The notes under the pieces were generated by a model that did no database searches, had not been told where the DNA came from, and was given only the letters and a program-made list of their open reading frames with translations. Position numbers and translations under genes: made by a program. This document shows positions 27,919-35,411 of a DNA stretch of 64,000 bases, piece after piece. The DNA is from Bacteroides faecis MAJ27 (GTDB lineage: Bacteria > Bacteroidota > Bacteroidia > Bacteroidales > Bacteroidaceae): positions 182,228 through 246,227 of the forward strand of contig NZ_FNNN01000007.1 of assembly GCF_900106755.1 (NCBI RefSeq), read 5' to 3'. The stretch's first letter is position 1; each line of letters opens with the position of its first letter.

Positions 27919-29151
27919 TTATTTAAGTTTTGTCTTATCATTGGTACGAATCAAATAATAACGAATATAATCCGGTTGCCAGAAACGGCTATTCTCGGCT
28001 GATTTCGGTTCTGTTCTATAGCTGACTCCCAAAGCACGGCGGGCAAACTCATTCCCGCTACGCATATCATACTGAAAAGCAAAATGATCCGGAAGCATTA
28101 CACGTACTGCATGACGGTTGCGCTTCTTGCCCGGCAAAGGAATCGAGAAATGAAATCCGGCATTTGTTTCCCCATCTGTGTACATACCATAAAGCCCTAC
28201 AATATATTCACCGAAATAGCGGGAAAGAGTTCCGCATACTCCATAATCCCCATATATAAACCGGCCTCCACTGACCTTTAACTGTGTATTCATTTGTGGA
28301 ATATAATACCCCACACTAAACTGTCCATTGACTCTCTTCCATTTACTCATTCTCCAGTCTCTGCCATATAAATGAGAGGAACCGGTTATACCGCCTTCTC
28401 CTTCCACTGTCCAACGACCGTCAGATGAGAAATAACCGATACCGGCAGCAAGCCCCTGACGATCATCCGAGAAATTCCCACCAGTCAAGTATCCTTTCCA
28501 ATGATTATCCAAGCGAAATTCCTGTCGCAATGTCAAATACCCCGGTCGGATACAATCCCATTTACCCGGCTCATTGTTAATGACAGGCAAGCAAACTTGT
28601 AACCTTAATGAAGCACCCTTCCAAAGTTGCATTTCTACCGCCGGTTGCAATTCAAAAGCAGCCTTATATAGTTTGTAAGTAACATTATTAACCAACATCA
28701 CCCCCGGATAAACGACTAAATCCACCTTACCCAAAGTAGTAGACTCACGTTTTATCCCTTTCAAGTCATCCATTGCAGTTTGGGTAGAAGTAGTCATCTG
28801 CATAGTACGATACACCTCATTCAAATCACACTTTCCCGATTGATAATCCTCGATCAGTTTTGCAGGTAAGGTGATACAAAGTTGGGGCAGCGCATTATCC
28901 AATATAACTAACTGCAATGTAGAATTCTCCGAAACAGCTATCAAATGACGTATTGCGATACCTATACCATTATAAGATCCCCTATATACGGAAGTTTCAA
29001 ATGCCGCCGTAATCGTATCCTGCTTCTGTATTACAGAGATATTTTCCATTTGCAAATCTTTCAAGACTCCAGATACCCGTACAGCCTGTGCATTTACACT
29101 TTCCAATGTGCAGCAACAGATAATATATAATATACTAAATACTCTTTTCAT
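27919..29151 (-). CDS. YjbH-like outer-membrane protein, C-terminal half
   Basis: 410 residues with a signal peptide (MKRVFSILYIICCCTLESVNAQ). The sequence is beta-rich with barrel-like strands: LTLRQEFRLDNHWKGYLTGGNFSDDRQGLAAGIGYF, FSVGYYIPQMNTQLKVSGGRFIYGDYGVCGTLSRYFGEYIVGLYGMYTDGETNAGFHFSIPLP. The GDYG..LSRYF..Y.VG....TDG pattern recalls the C-terminal barrel of YjbH/GfcD, an outer-membrane protein tied to exopolysaccharide export in E. coli. The gene starts 4 bp after the YjbH N-terminal-like gene; together they total 659 residues, near the single-chain E. coli length. Assignment is from remembered family patterns. Confidence 0.65.
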   Translation of the reverse strand: MKRVFSILYIICCCTLESVNAQAVRVSGVLKDLQMENISVIQKQDTITAAFETSVYRGSYNGIGIAIRHLIAVSENSTLQLVILDNALPQLCITLPAKLIEDYQSGKCDLNEVYRTMQMTTSTQTAMDDLKGIKRESTTLGKVDLVVYPGVMLVNNVTYKLYKAAFELQPAVEMQLWKGASLRLQVCLPVINNEPGKWDCIRPGYLTLRQEFRLDNHWKGYLTGGNFSDDRQGLAAGIGYFSSDGRWTVEGEGGITGSSHLYGRDWRMSKWKRVNGQFSVGYYIPQMNTQLKVSGGRFIYGDYGVCGTLSRYFGEYIVGLYGMYTDGETNAGFHFSIPLPGKKRNRHAVRVMLPDHFAFQYDMRSGNEFARRALGVSYRTEPKSAENSRFWQPDYIRYYLIRTNDKTKLK

Positions 29152-29155
29152 CTTC

Positions 29156-29905
29156 TTAATGTATTAAAGTACATTCATAACGCAAGCCCGCAGAAACACA
29201 AGTAAATTCGCGGGTAAACACATGGATAGACAAATGTTTCCAAAGGCGTATTGCTCCTCCAAGATTCCAGCCATGAGTATCATATTCTGCCATAAGCTTT
29301 AACTCACGGCAAAAAGCGGGAGTATAACGGATACCACCAAAAGGTCCTTTATTGAATGCAGGCTGATTGCCTTGATGAAAATACCAGCCTGCCGTAACAG
29401 CCAACTGATGTCCTTTACAGAAACCGAATGTCTTAGTTAATACACCATAATAATCTCCCCAATACTGAGTCGCCTTTTCTGTAAAAAGGTCATCGGCACC
29501 AATAACCACAGCAGGGAAATAACGGCTTTCTTTCAATGGACGGATACGGATAGTATTAGAGCGATCTTGATTATGATAACCAACTCTGCCATTATACGTT
29601 CGCATCTTGAGTAATGTCATACGGTAAGTCAGTTCTACAAAAGAGAATAATGACATATCAACAGAATAGTTCATGGTAGGATAATTAAATTTATGGGGTG
29701 TAACCTCTTCAGGAAGGAAGTTTGCACTTCCCATAAAGGTTCCTGTTTCCTGCATCTCGGCTGTAGGTATCATCATCTGCCCAGTTGCCCCAAGAGCATA
29801 TTGTGCATGAATCTGGCTTGTTGTCAAGATTAGAATCAGAATTAATACAACACCCTTTAACGGAATAAATAGCATATCCCCCAAAATTGCTTCAATTTGT
29901 TTCAT
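29156..29905 (-). CDS. YjbH-like outer-membrane protein, N-terminal half
   Basis: 249 residues. A signal peptide is clear if the second Met (residue 11) is used (MLFIPLKGVVLILILILTTSQIHAQ); the first ATG at 29905 also allows it. The mature start GATGQMMIPTAEMQETGTFMGSANF matches the YjbH opening (GxxGxxxxPTAxMxxxGxF). VVIGADDLFTEKATQYWGDYYGVLTKTFGF fits its next conserved block. It is the first gene of a three-gene operon whose leader begins at an invertible DNA segment 81 bp upstream. In this orientation that segment carries no promoter directed into the gene, so it is probably silent in this copy. Confidence 0.7.
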   Translation of the reverse strand: MKQIEAILGDMLFIPLKGVVLILILILTTSQIHAQYALGATGQMMIPTAEMQETGTFMGSANFLPEEVTPHKFNYPTMNYSVDMSLFSFVELTYRMTLLKMRTYNGRVGYHNQDRSNTIRIRPLKESRYFPAVVIGADDLFTEKATQYWGDYYGVLTKTFGFCKGHQLAVTAGWYFHQGNQPAFNKGPFGGIRYTPAFCRELKLMAEYDTHGWNLGGAIRLWKHLSIHVFTREFTCVSAGLRYECTLIH

Positions 29906-30127
29906 TTTTTATCTATGTGTATTCCTAAATAGAGATCTTACCCCAATTTAATTCATAAATCCTCTATTTTTACCATTCTTTTTTCTGTTACTTCTTAGGT
30001 AACGGAAAAAGCAGGGAAAGGGGAAAAATCTCTAAAAACACGAAAAAAAGGACATATCTGACTACCAAAGAAGGCTCAGCCTAGGTGTAGGGTGAAATTT
30101 CTTTGATTATAGGACGTAAATATCTTA

Positions 30128-30156
30128 GAATATGAAAAAAGAGTTCTTTCATATTC
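30128..30156. terminator. Perfect 10-bp hairpin inside the invertible segment
   Basis: GAATATGAAA (30128-30137) pairs exactly with TTTCATATTC (30147-30156) across a 9-base loop. T-rich sequence follows on the + strand after about ten bases. It could stop transcription running through the segment from one side. Confidence 0.5.
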
Positions 30157-30209
30157 CGGACTATTTTTATCTTATTTTTTAATCAAAAAAGAAAAAAAGG
30201 ATAGTTTAC

Positions 30210-30241
30210 TTGCTTGTTATTTATTTTTTTGTCTATCTTTG
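30210..30241 (+). promoter_or_regulatory. Promoter inside the invertible segment, currently facing right
   Basis: TATCTTTG (30234-30241) matches the Bacteroides -7 consensus TAnnTTTG exactly. TTG triplets at 30210-30212 and 30214-30216 give -33 spacings of 21 or 17 bp. Transcription would start near 30248 and run antisense into the 3' end of the recombinase gene. After inversion it would read left into the gene at 29905 with a leader of about 100 bases. Confidence 0.75.
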
Positions 30242-30296
30242 CGTCATTATTATTTCCGTTACCTAAGAAGTAACTCCTACTTACACACACTGGTTA

Positions 30297-31268
30297 TCAG
30301 CACTTTGTATCATTACTCCGTTTTGCAAAGCAATTCTTTACGTAAGATAAATTCATTTTATTAACTTCAGTACGTTCTTTCAAAGCAAAGCCTTTAAGGT
30401 AGATTTGTGTTGTTTTGATTGATTTGTGCCCTAACGATTCGCTGATCATTTCAATAGGAACTCCGCGATATTTCGCAGTAGTAGCCCATGAATGGCGAAT
30501 CGTATACGAAGTGACAGGAGAGGTCAGGTGCAAAGCTTTTGCAAGTCCTCTCAACTGGTTATTGAATTTTCGGAGAGCAGACTGATATTCGCGATAAGCA
30601 TCTTCATCCTTCCGTTTTTTATCACCACTCAAGATACCAAACAGATAATCAGGACAGTCCCGCAGCGAAGGTTGCCTGTTCCGGAGCTGATAAATCATAT
30701 CTTTAGCGGTATCCAATACTTCTACGCTCATTGGAGTCTTCGTCTTGATACGATTATAATAAATAACATTCCGGTCTAAGGATGACTTCTCCAAATGTGC
30801 CAAATCAGCGAACGACATACCGCAGAATTGAAACATCAAAGCAGCAATAGCCTGCGTACGCCGCAAATGATCCGATTTCGGATCTTCGTATAGAAGCCTG
30901 TGCAACTCTGTTACCGGCAAAGCTTTCTTTTGGCGGACATCCACTCCCGTATACACCTCATGGAACAATCGGTGAACATAAGGTGCCCTTCCCGACTCCA
31001 CTCCCCGATTATAAATACTACGTAGCATACGCATATACGTAGACACCGTATTAGGCTTTAAACCACGTTCATAAAGATACTGCCCATAACACCGTAAGTG
31101 TTCGCGAGTTATTTGTCCGAATGACACAGTAGAGGTACCACAAAACCCTCTGAAAGAAAAAAGTGCATTTTCATACACATGCGCTGTTGAATAGCGCCCC
31201 TCTTTTCGTAAACGACCGATGTACATTTCAGCACACCGGCTAAACCCATTTTTTTTCATCATTTGCAC
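30297..31268 (-). CDS. Tyrosine-type site-specific recombinase (DNA invertase)
   Basis: 323 residues. An N-terminal SAM-like core-binding domain (about 8-100) precedes the catalytic domain. Catalytic residues seen: Lys in IKTKTPMS (175/177), Arg258 in SYTIRHSWAT, His281 in LGHKS and the nucleophile Tyr290 in TQIYLKGF. The place of the first catalytic Arg reads FQFCGMSFADLAHL, with Cys149 where related integrases often have Arg. This is the family that flips promoters of Bacteroides surface genes. Its stop lies 23 bp from the right inverted repeat, so it most likely acts on that segment. Start could also be Met3 or Met4. Confidence 0.9.
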   Translation of the reverse strand: MQMMKKNGFSRCAEMYIGRLRKEGRYSTAHVYENALFSFRGFCGTSTVSFGQITREHLRCYGQYLYERGLKPNTVSTYMRMLRSIYNRGVESGRAPYVHRLFHEVYTGVDVRQKKALPVTELHRLLYEDPKSDHLRRTQAIAALMFQFCGMSFADLAHLEKSSLDRNVIYYNRIKTKTPMSVEVLDTAKDMIYQLRNRQPSLRDCPDYLFGILSGDKKRKDEDAYREYQSALRKFNNQLRGLAKALHLTSPVTSYTIRHSWATTAKYRGVPIEMISESLGHKSIKTTQIYLKGFALKERTEVNKMNLSYVKNCFAKRSNDTKC

Positions 31269-31370
31269 ACTAGTTAATTATATAAATCACCTTCTCAGAT
31301 GAGAGAACAAATATAACCACTATCAGGGTTTTAGTTACTATAAAATAATTTAATTGCGAACAAAACTAAA

Positions 31371-31402
31371 AGAGTGACCTTCACTCACGTGAAAGCCACT
31401 CT
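31371..31402 (-). terminator. Terminator of the GH35 gene
   Basis: On the minus strand AGAGTGGCTTTCAC pairs with GTGAAGGTCACTCT around GTGA with two mismatches, followed by TTTTAGTTTTG. It lies 92 bp past the GH35 stop. The rest of 31269-31493 is A/T-rich without other visible signals. Confidence 0.75.
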
Positions 31403-31493
31403 CTATTTCATAATTTAATGAACAATATAATTAACCTTTTACCCTATAAATTATAAATACACACTATATCTGTTATTCTACATTCATTTCCTT

Positions 31494-33839
31494 TTAAAGC
31501 TTAAAGGGATTCTTCTTTATATATACCCGATAATCTTTGATCATTCCGGTCTTACCCGCCTCGGCACGTGGGAGATAGGAGAATCCGGTCACCACCTTAT
31601 CTTCACCCAGATTAATCACAATCTGATGGGGGAACTTCTGTTTGGCAGTCGAATAATTTGTATGCCAGAAAGTAGATTCCTGCAAATCAAATACATTAGT
31701 TGCTATATTGTTAGCTTCTTCCGTTTCTTCACTATCGGCATAAACCACTTTCCAATGCTGACGTGACAATGGCTTACCGTCCGTTCCCAATAGTTCCAGT
31801 TCGGCAATAGCCGCATAATCTTTGCCATCATAAGCATTCAAAGCCTCCATACAGAAATAACGGGTAGGCACCTCCTTATCAAACTTCACATGTTGCCAAC
31901 CATTTCCCGGCTTGAAGGTTCCTTCATAAACAGGAGTTTCTTCTGTCAAATCCAGATTTTCCCCAACTTTACGATGAGCATATGCAGCACCATGTACTCG
32001 TAAATTATCCAGTATCGGTTGTTCCAATCCTTCCGTTTCAGCTTTTACAGGACCAGCCATATCCAATATAACAACCTCATTATCACCTTCTTTCAACCAA
32101 CATCCCGGAACATACAATGTCTGCTGAGGTCCGATTTCCCAATAACGGCCCACTGCATGGCCATTGATCCAGACCATCCCCTTACTCCAGTTCATCATAT
32201 TCAGGAAGGTATCGCCCACTTTATCCAAAGTAAATGTTCCGCGATAATATGCAGGATATTTTTCTGTATTATCCCGTTTCTCATATTTTTTATTTTGTGC
32301 AAATGAATAATCAACCGGGATGTTATATACCTGCCAGTCTTTCAAAGATGTAATATTCCCATCATTCGATTGCAATTCTACCTTTTCGGTAATACCTTTC
32401 CAGTCATAAATTCCTTTACCGAAGTTCATACGTCCCATTGCTTCTACCAGAATATCCAGTCGGGACTCTTCTTTCATCGGAGGAAGTATCACTGTACCTT
32501 CACCCTTCAAGCGACTTAACGTAGCCAGCTTCTTTCCATTCAGGAAAACCTGTGCCCAGTCATGGGCTTCAGTTATAATTAAAGTTTGTTCTTCTTTAGA
32601 GGCCGGAAGAGTGGTACGATATAAAATACTACCCCATCCCTGGTCAAACGCTTCCATCGACTTGATATCTTTGCTAATCTTCGGTTCCGGCAAATTATCA
32701 AATAAGACGGCTACTTCATCCAACTTAAATTCAGGAACAGCTATTGTCGGAATAGAATCCGGTATAGGCGCCAGTTCTTCACCTTCCGGCAAATACTGTT
32801 TCAGCAAATCACGGACTTCTAAGAATTTAGGAGTAACTTTCCCCGATTCATTAATCGGTGCATCATAATCATAAGAAGTACAAGTCGGTGAGAAATTTGG
32901 AAAATTCGCTCCGCCCCAATGTCCGAAGCTAGTACCTCCGTGGGTCATATATAAACTGAACGAAATATTACGGTCGAGCATCTCTTTCATCCCCTTCACC
33001 AATTCTTCCGCACTGCGTGTCTCGTGCTTGGCTCCCCAATGGTCGAACCATCCGGACCAGAACTCACTGCACATTAACGGAGTATTGGGGCGAAGTTCCT
33101 TCAAACGTTCAAACTGCTGATCGATATTAGCCCCTGTACCGAAATTAACTGTCCAAAGTAAATCATCCAATGCATTATTTTCAAAATTAGAATTCCAGTC
33201 ACATTGGAATAAAGGAACTCCCGTGAAACCGGCCTGTTTCACCATATCCCTTATGGCAGCAATATATGGTTTGTCTATACCAAACGAACCATATTCATTC
33301 TCCACTTGTACCATAATAATATTACCACCTTTACTAATCTGGAGGTCAGCCAGTTGTTTGCCTACTTCGTTCATAAACAATTTTACACGTTCCATATAAT
33401 AAGGGTCCTGTTCACGAAGTTTGATATCTTCTTTTTTCAGCAACCACCAAGGTAGTCCGCCCATTTCCCATTCTGCGCAAACGTAAGGTCCGGGACGTAC
33501 AATGACGTACATTCCGTTTTCTTGTGCCATGCGGCAAAATGCAGCGATATCCTTCTGACCGGTAAAGTCGTATTTTCCTTCTTCCGGTTCATGAAAGTTC
33601 CAGAACACATAAAGACAAATGGTATTCATGCCTAAAGCTTTAGACATTTTGATACGATGCTCCCAATATTCTTTAGGAATACGAGGATAATGAATTTCCG
33701 CAGCTTTCACTACAAACGGCTCTCCATTGAGCAGGAAAGTCTTATCTCCTACCTCAAAAGTCCCTTTGGAAGATTGGGTACAGGAAGTGCTAAAAACAGC
33801 AACCAATAAAACAAGTAAATACAATAAAGGCTTTTTCAT
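31494..33839 (-). CDS. Beta-galactosidase, glycoside hydrolase family 35, lipoprotein
   Basis: 781 residues from the ATG at 33839, which gives the lipoprotein signal MKKPLLYLLVLLVAVFSTSC; the reading frame opens 13 codons earlier. The GH35 barrel (about 30-350) carries the acid/base Glu182 in QVENEYGSFG and the nucleophile Glu259 in CSEFWSGWFDHWG, plus AAEIHYPRIP and RPGPYVCAEW. Two beta-sandwich regions follow (VFLNGKKLATL; GMVWINGHAVGRYWEIGPQQTLYVP), then a C-terminal discoidin-like domain from about 640. It removes terminal beta-galactosyl residues, probably from an oligosaccharide in the periplasm or at the surface. The promoter shares a 17-bp site and spacing with the ExbB and SusC operons. 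The gene is monocistronic. Confidence 0.94.
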   Translation of the reverse strand: MKKPLLYLLVLLVAVFSTSCTQSSKGTFEVGDKTFLLNGEPFVVKAAEIHYPRIPKEYWEHRIKMSKALGMNTICLYVFWNFHEPEEGKYDFTGQKDIAAFCRMAQENGMYVIVRPGPYVCAEWEMGGLPWWLLKKEDIKLREQDPYYMERVKLFMNEVGKQLADLQISKGGNIIMVQVENEYGSFGIDKPYIAAIRDMVKQAGFTGVPLFQCDWNSNFENNALDDLLWTVNFGTGANIDQQFERLKELRPNTPLMCSEFWSGWFDHWGAKHETRSAEELVKGMKEMLDRNISFSLYMTHGGTSFGHWGGANFPNFSPTCTSYDYDAPINESGKVTPKFLEVRDLLKQYLPEGEELAPIPDSIPTIAVPEFKLDEVAVLFDNLPEPKISKDIKSMEAFDQGWGSILYRTTLPASKEEQTLIITEAHDWAQVFLNGKKLATLSRLKGEGTVILPPMKEESRLDILVEAMGRMNFGKGIYDWKGITEKVELQSNDGNITSLKDWQVYNIPVDYSFAQNKKYEKRDNTEKYPAYYRGTFTLDKVGDTFLNMMNWSKGMVWINGHAVGRYWEIGPQQTLYVPGCWLKEGDNEVVILDMAGPVKAETEGLEQPILDNLRVHGAAYAHRKVGENLDLTEETPVYEGTFKPGNGWQHVKFDKEVPTRYFCMEALNAYDGKDYAAIAELELLGTDGKPLSRQHWKVVYADSEETEEANNIATNVFDLQESTFWHTNYSTAKQKFPHQIVINLGEDKVVTGFSYLPRAEAGKTGMIKDYRVYIKKNPFKL

Positions 33840-33989
33840 TTTCAATCTATTGTTTTCATGATACATTAAAATTCTCAAGAAATTCTCTGCCGGTCAATGT
33901 TTCCATTAAGACCGACAGAGAATTTAAAAACTAATCCTGGTTGTTACCCTAAAATCAAAACTATTACCTATTGAAAACTTCATCCGTTG

Positions 33990-34054
33990 CAAAGATGAGA
34001 CATTATTATTATACAAAGGTCCTCAAATCAGTCAAAACAGAACAATTATCATTC
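33990..34054 (-). promoter_or_regulatory. GH35 promoter with tandem activator-type sites
   Basis: The minus-strand -7 is CATCTTTG (33990-33997). AGGTCCTCAAATCAGTC (34017-34033, + strand) lies 19 bp upstream of it and a second copy, CAGAACAATTATCATTC (34038-34054), starts 21 bp further. On the minus strand a TTTG falls at the junction of the first site and the 19-bp spacer, the -33 position. The same plan occurs at 39239-39355 and 63695-63819. Confidence 0.65.
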
Positions 34055-34077
34055 AATTTGCAAGAATCCGGCATTTT

Positions 34078-34163
34078 GAACTATTTTTAAACCATTGTGG
34101 TCAAAATTCAAACTTTATTTATCTCTTAAAAAACTTACTTTACAAAAAAAATTAAGACCTTTG
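34078..34163 (+). promoter_or_regulatory. Promoter region of the receptor pseudogene with 21-bp spaced repeats
   Basis: GACCTTTG (34156-34163) is a near-consensus -7, 33 bp before the ATG. Three related 17-mers start at 34078, 34099 and 34120, exactly 21 bp apart, and the last ends 19 bp from the -7. The first (GAACTATTTTTAAACCA) resembles the reverse of the site found at the GH35, ExbB and SusC promoters; the other two are weak matches. Confidence 0.45.
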
Positions 34164-34196
34164 TGACCGATACCATAAACACTAAAACGCCTCATA

Positions 34197-35173
34197 ATGG
34201 GTAACCTTATGAACGAAAAGACTTACATACTACTATTCATACTATTTATATCATGTATAGATGTTGCTTTTGTTCAAGCGCAAACTAAACATGTCACTAT
34301 TCAGGGGACTATTCTGGAAGAAGATACTCAGCTCCCTATCGGACAAGCTACCATACAGTTATTATCTCTGCCCGACAGTAATTATGTAAAAGGAGCTTCC
34401 AGCCTGGAACAAGGTAATTTTACACTTACAACTCCTCCCGGACATTTTCTGATTAAGTTGTCGTTTATCGGATTCACTACTGAATTTAAAACCCTGCAAA
34501 TAAACAATACAACTAAGCCAATCATCCAACTTGGCAAAATTGAACTGAAACCCGATGCTATACTTCTAAAAGAAACTGTTATCGTAGCACAAGCTCCCCC
34601 GGTAGTGGTTGCAGGTGACACAACCGCCTATAATGCCTCTGCATACCGTGTCAATGAAGGAGCAGCACTGGAAGAATTAGTCAAGAAATTACCCGGAGCA
34701 GAAATTAACGAAGACGGCAAGCTAACCATCAACGGAGAAGAAATAAAAAATTATCGGCAGGAATCAGATATCAAAAATCTGAACATTCTATCAAAAAGGA
34801 TAACCAACGGGAAACATTTGATTATACATTCGGAGCGGAAGCTAATTTAAACTTACCTTGGGATATCAAAATTTCATCTAATATTGATTGCAGGTTAAAA
34901 AGAGGATATGGAGGTAAAAATGACACTAACCGTACCCTATGGAATGCCCAAATTTCAAAAAGCTTCCTCAAAAAGAAAAAAGCAACCATCCGATTTCACC
35001 TATATGATATCCTCCGTGAGAACGAAAGTTCGGAACGTTCCATTTCCGAAAATTCAATCACCGATAGAGAATCCAGTACTTCTAACGTATACTTTATGGC
35101 ATATATTGCCTATCGGTTCAACACCTTCGGCAACAAAGGAAAGCGTCAGTCAACACGGAGCAAGGATTATTAA
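34197..35173 (+). pseudogene. TonB-dependent receptor-type outer-membrane barrel protein, internally deleted and frameshifted
   Basis: The N terminus (34197 to about 34740) has a signal peptide ending VQAQ, a carboxypeptidase-like beta sandwich (IQGTILEEDTQLPIGQATIQLLSL) and a plug-domain start (ETVIVAQAPPVVVAGDTTAYNASAYRVNEGAALEELVKKLPGA). The frame then hits a stop at 34850. In another frame, 34742 to 35173 encodes a barrel C terminus: KLSAGIRYQKSEHSIKK, ETFDYTFGAEANLNLPWDIK, NVYFMAYIAYRFNTFGNKGK and a stop. The two parts meet near 34740, so most of the barrel (perhaps 500 residues, by the usual length of the family) is missing and the frame is shifted. It is convergent with the HTH/ExbBD operon, only 15 bp from it. 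Confidence 0.85.
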
Positions 35174-35188
35174 TGACAGAGAGTTTAG

Positions 35189-35407
35189 TTACTTTTGACC
35201 CCCTCCTTTCAAACATTCTGAATAGCACTGAAAGAAATCACACTGTAAGATACTAGAAATTCGCAAAAGAAGTTCGGTATCAACACTTGATTTCTCAAAG
35301 ATTTTGTATACGTTGGTTCGCGAACAACAAAGCTGTTCAGCAAACCAACTCACGGATAATCCCCGCTTATGCAATTCATCTTCTATACGCCGACCAATAT
35401 GTACCAT
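35189..35407 (-). CDS. Small helix-turn-helix DNA-binding protein (XRE-like)
   Basis: 72 residues. IGRRIEDELHKRGLSVSWFAEQLCCSRTNVYKIFEKSSVDTELLLRISSILQCDFFQCY has the five-helix Cro/C1 pattern with WFAEQLCCSRTNVYKIF as the helix-turn-helix. No other domain is present. The ATG is 4 bp after the stop of the preceding gene, so it is the last cistron of the ExbB-ExbD-ExbD operon and could be its autoregulator. What it binds is unknown. Confidence 0.8.
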   Translation of the reverse strand: MVHIGRRIEDELHKRGLSVSWFAEQLCCSRTNVYKIFEKSSVDTELLLRISSILQCDFFQCYSECLKGGGQK

Positions 35408-35411
35408 GACA

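Larger units (their letters stand above)
29987..30274. other. Invertible promoter segment bounded by 22-bp inverted repeats
   Basis: Exact 22-bp inverted repeats lie at 29987-30008 and 30253-30274. Each contains GTTAC-TTCTTAG-GTAAC, a 7-bp asymmetric core between inverted 5-bp arms, the plan of a tyrosine-recombinase crossover site, plus GGAAA on the inner side. They enclose 244 bp with a promoter and a hairpin but no gene, next to the recombinase gene (30297-31268) and 81 bp upstream of the YjbH-like operon. Recombination between them would flip the promoter. The rest of the spacer (29906-29986) is the operon leader and shows nothing else. Confidence 0.88.

Noticed and set aside
30297..31268. 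Recombinase as the integrase of an integrated mobile element
   Set aside because: No attachment-site duplication, mobilisation or phage genes are near, while exact inverted repeats and a promoter lie right next to it, which fits an invertase.
34908..35198. A 96-codon ATG frame over the pseudogene C terminus
   Set aside because: It reads a different frame from the barrel sequence at 34742-35173, and its product has no signal peptide, domain or barrel pattern.
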